Assembly: GCF_002007605.1 (NCBI RefSeq)
Contig: NZ_CP019799.1
Location: 3,574,001-3,638,000 of the forward strand
Direction: 5' to 3'
Length of the DNA: 64,000 nucleotides
From: Cellvibrio sp. PSBB023
GTDB taxonomy: Bacteria > Pseudomonadota > Gammaproteobacteria > Pseudomonadales > Cellvibrionaceae
In this document: piece by piece, positions 62,887 to 64,000 of the stretch
Layout: every line of letters starts with the position of its first letter
Numbering within the stretch: position 1 is the stretch's first letter
Notes under the pieces: model-generated
Told to the model about the DNA's origin: nothing
Seen by the model: the letters and a program-made list of their open reading frames with translations, nothing else
The model's database searches: none
Translations under genes and position numbers: made by a program

Positions 62887-63912
62887 TTACGACGCGATAT
62901 TCTTTCGATACTGCTCGGCATCCCAATTAAGCAATGCTGCTATTTCGTTATTGCTGAGTATGCGCAATTCGGAATCATCAGGTATTCGACTTATTACATT
63001 AAAATAACAAAGCAACTGCTCCTTTTTTGCCTGATTAAAAGAATCTAATGCATACACGCCTTTGCTTAAAATAAAGATAAGTTCAGGCTGTTCTGCATTT
63101 ATTACGTTGGAAAATTCGTCCCATGATGCAAAGATGTTGGCTTTGTTTCCAAGAAATACCACGTGATCAGGATATAATGACCAGTGTGAATTTAATCTAT
63201 TAAAATATTTTGGTGATGTTGCAAGTAGATTTATATTTTTATCTTCAACAAGATTATACATTCCCAATTTTTTCTGCACTTCGTTTTCAGGAAAATTCGA
63301 GACTGCAGCAGTTGGTGGCGCATATTCCTTAAAGCATCTAATCACCTTTTCTATTAAGTCAAGCACTTCTTCCGTACTTTCTGCCGCAAAAACAACGCCA
63401 TGATTTTTCATAAGTACGATATTGCATTTTGAATTATTTTGTATCGCATCCCATGCCGCTGAGGCCAATTCAGCGCCAGGTTTAAAATAGTTTACCGTAA
63501 CCCATTCAAATTTTTCGCCAAGAATTTTTTTTAATAAAATGTCACAATCACTGCGAACAAGATAGGCGAGAATTTCGACTGCATGAATGTGCACAACAAT
63601 GCGCTGAGGCATTAATGCGTGAAGCAAAGTTTCTATGGAAGGTCGAAGTTGTGAGTCGTTTAAAACTCTGGGAGTAAAATTAAATTCATTATTATGTATA
63701 TGATCAAGAGTGTGAGTTAAATCCACAGGAATAAAAATATCTTTGATATTTGCTTCGGCCAGTCGTGTGCCAGATGCTTTAATCCATAGCGTTTTATCAT
63801 CTTGTTTCCAAGAAACATTGCCTCCGGCAGCTTGCACTAATAGGCTATCTTCTCCCAATGTTGAGCAAAGCTGGCTAATTTCAGCTTTTAATGATGATTC
63901 AGGATTTTTCAT
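62887..63912 (-). CDS. Class II aldolase/adducin-domain protein
   Basis: This 341-residue protein has N-terminal A-A-G-G-N-V-S-W-K and I-K-A-S-G-T-R-L, then V-V-H-I-H-A-V-E (metal-binding H-x-H) and M-K-N-H-G-V-V-F-A, the pattern of class II aldolases such as fuculose- or rhamnulose-phosphate aldolase. The C-terminal 120 residues are an extra domain of unknown role. Such genes occur in polysaccharide clusters for unusual sugar precursors. It is AT-rich and runs leftward; its start lies two bases from the stop of the gene upstream at the window edge. Confidence 0.82.
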   Translation of the reverse strand: MKNPESSLKAEISQLCSTLGEDSLLVQAAGGNVSWKQDDKTLWIKASGTRLAEANIKDIFIPVDLTHTLDHIHNNEFNFTPRVLNDSQLRPSIETLLHALMPQRIVVHIHAVEILAYLVRSDCDILLKKILGEKFEWVTVNYFKPGAELASAAWDAIQNNSKCNIVLMKNHGVVFAAESTEEVLDLIEKVIRCFKEYAPPTAAVSNFPENEVQKKLGMYNLVEDKNINLLATSPKYFNRLNSHWSLYPDHVVFLGNKANIFASWDEFSNVINAEQPELIFILSKGVYALDSFNQAKKEQLLCYFNVISRIPDDSELRILSNNEIAALLNWDAEQYRKNIAS

Positions 63913-63914
63913 AA

Positions 63915-64000
63915 TTAATGTCCCAATACTGCAATTAGTTTTCTGATTTCATTAAACTCTGAGAAGGCAAGATCTGGTGTATTTTCTTCACTACCTATGT
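63915..64000 (-). CDS. C-terminal end of an unidentified gene
   Basis: Only the last 28 codons are visible, ending S-E-F-N-E-I-R-K-L-I-A-V-L-G-H at the TAA at 63915. The stop lies two bases before the ATG of the aldolase-domain gene, so the two are probably one operon. The function cannot be told from so little sequence. Confidence 0.6.
   Translation of the reverse strand, partial: IGSEENTPDLAFSEFNEIRKLIAVLGH

Overview
This window looks like the chromosome of a polysaccharide-degrading gammaproteobacterium, most probably Cellvibrio or a close relative. The housekeeping synteny is of pseudomonad type: rpmBG, mutM/coaD, rsmD/ftsYEX/rpoH, oxyR-recG, zur-znuCB/znuA, polA/engB, cytochrome c4-dsbA. 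It is combined with carbohydrate-active proteins: an arabinofuranosidase-like protein, a triple CBM6 protein with poly-serine linkers, a GH9 glucanase, and a large TonB-dependent receptor next to a flavin halogenase. The genus is an inference from this mix; no rRNA or tRNA gene is visible.

Layout. 1-4.8 kb: start of a Tat-exported GH51-like enzyme, rpmBG, a Kef-type antiporter, mutM and coaD. 5.0-7.3 kb: a protein that joins an MshEN-like (c-di-GMP-binding type) N-terminus to three CBM6 modules and an Fn3-like end. 7.3-13.2 kb: rsmD, ftsYEX, rpoH behind a sigma-E-like promoter, a DUF423 protein, trmB. 13.4-24.8 kb: an OmpA protein, a YeeZ-type reductase, oxyR, recG, a YbaK-HDOD fusion, a frameshifted FAH-family hydratase, a thioesterase, a ZIP transporter, a PhoX-type phosphatase and an LpxH-like hydrolase. 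25.3-28.5 kb: zinc uptake with a Zur box in the divergent gap. 29.8-33.8 kb: polA and engB, with two apparent small RNA genes between them. 34.0-41.8 kb: cytochrome c4, dsbA, then a tightly packed five-gene operon (diguanylate cyclase, cupredoxin, GGDEF-EAL protein, DUF3034 protein, globin lipoprotein).

42.0-50.3 kb is a glycan-uptake locus: GH9, a frameshifted tryptophan-halogenase-like gene, a TonB-dependent receptor with two LacI-type operator-like palindromes upstream, and a PEP-CTERM-like secreted protein. 50.5-54.1 kb: a COG0523 GTPase and fadE. 54.2-64.0 kb is a surface-polysaccharide cluster (GT2, WbpM-like dehydratase, GT-C-like membrane protein, DPM1-like GT2, sulfotransferase-like protein, class II aldolase). 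It becomes strongly AT-rich from about 57.2 kb, which suggests transfer, and is cut by an IS481-family element.

Most notable: (1) two tandem sRNA candidates in the polA-engB interval, each with an extracytoplasmic-stress type promoter, a C/U-rich tract and an intrinsic terminator, at the position of Spot 42/ErsA; (2) the c-di-GMP-type domain fused across the membrane to CBM6 modules; (3) the c-di-GMP/cupredoxin/globin operon; (4) an IS481 insertion whose removal restores a perfect 14-bp palindrome and an open frame; (5) three genes each broken by an apparent single-base loss that a C-run could explain, which may be assembly errors or real mutations.
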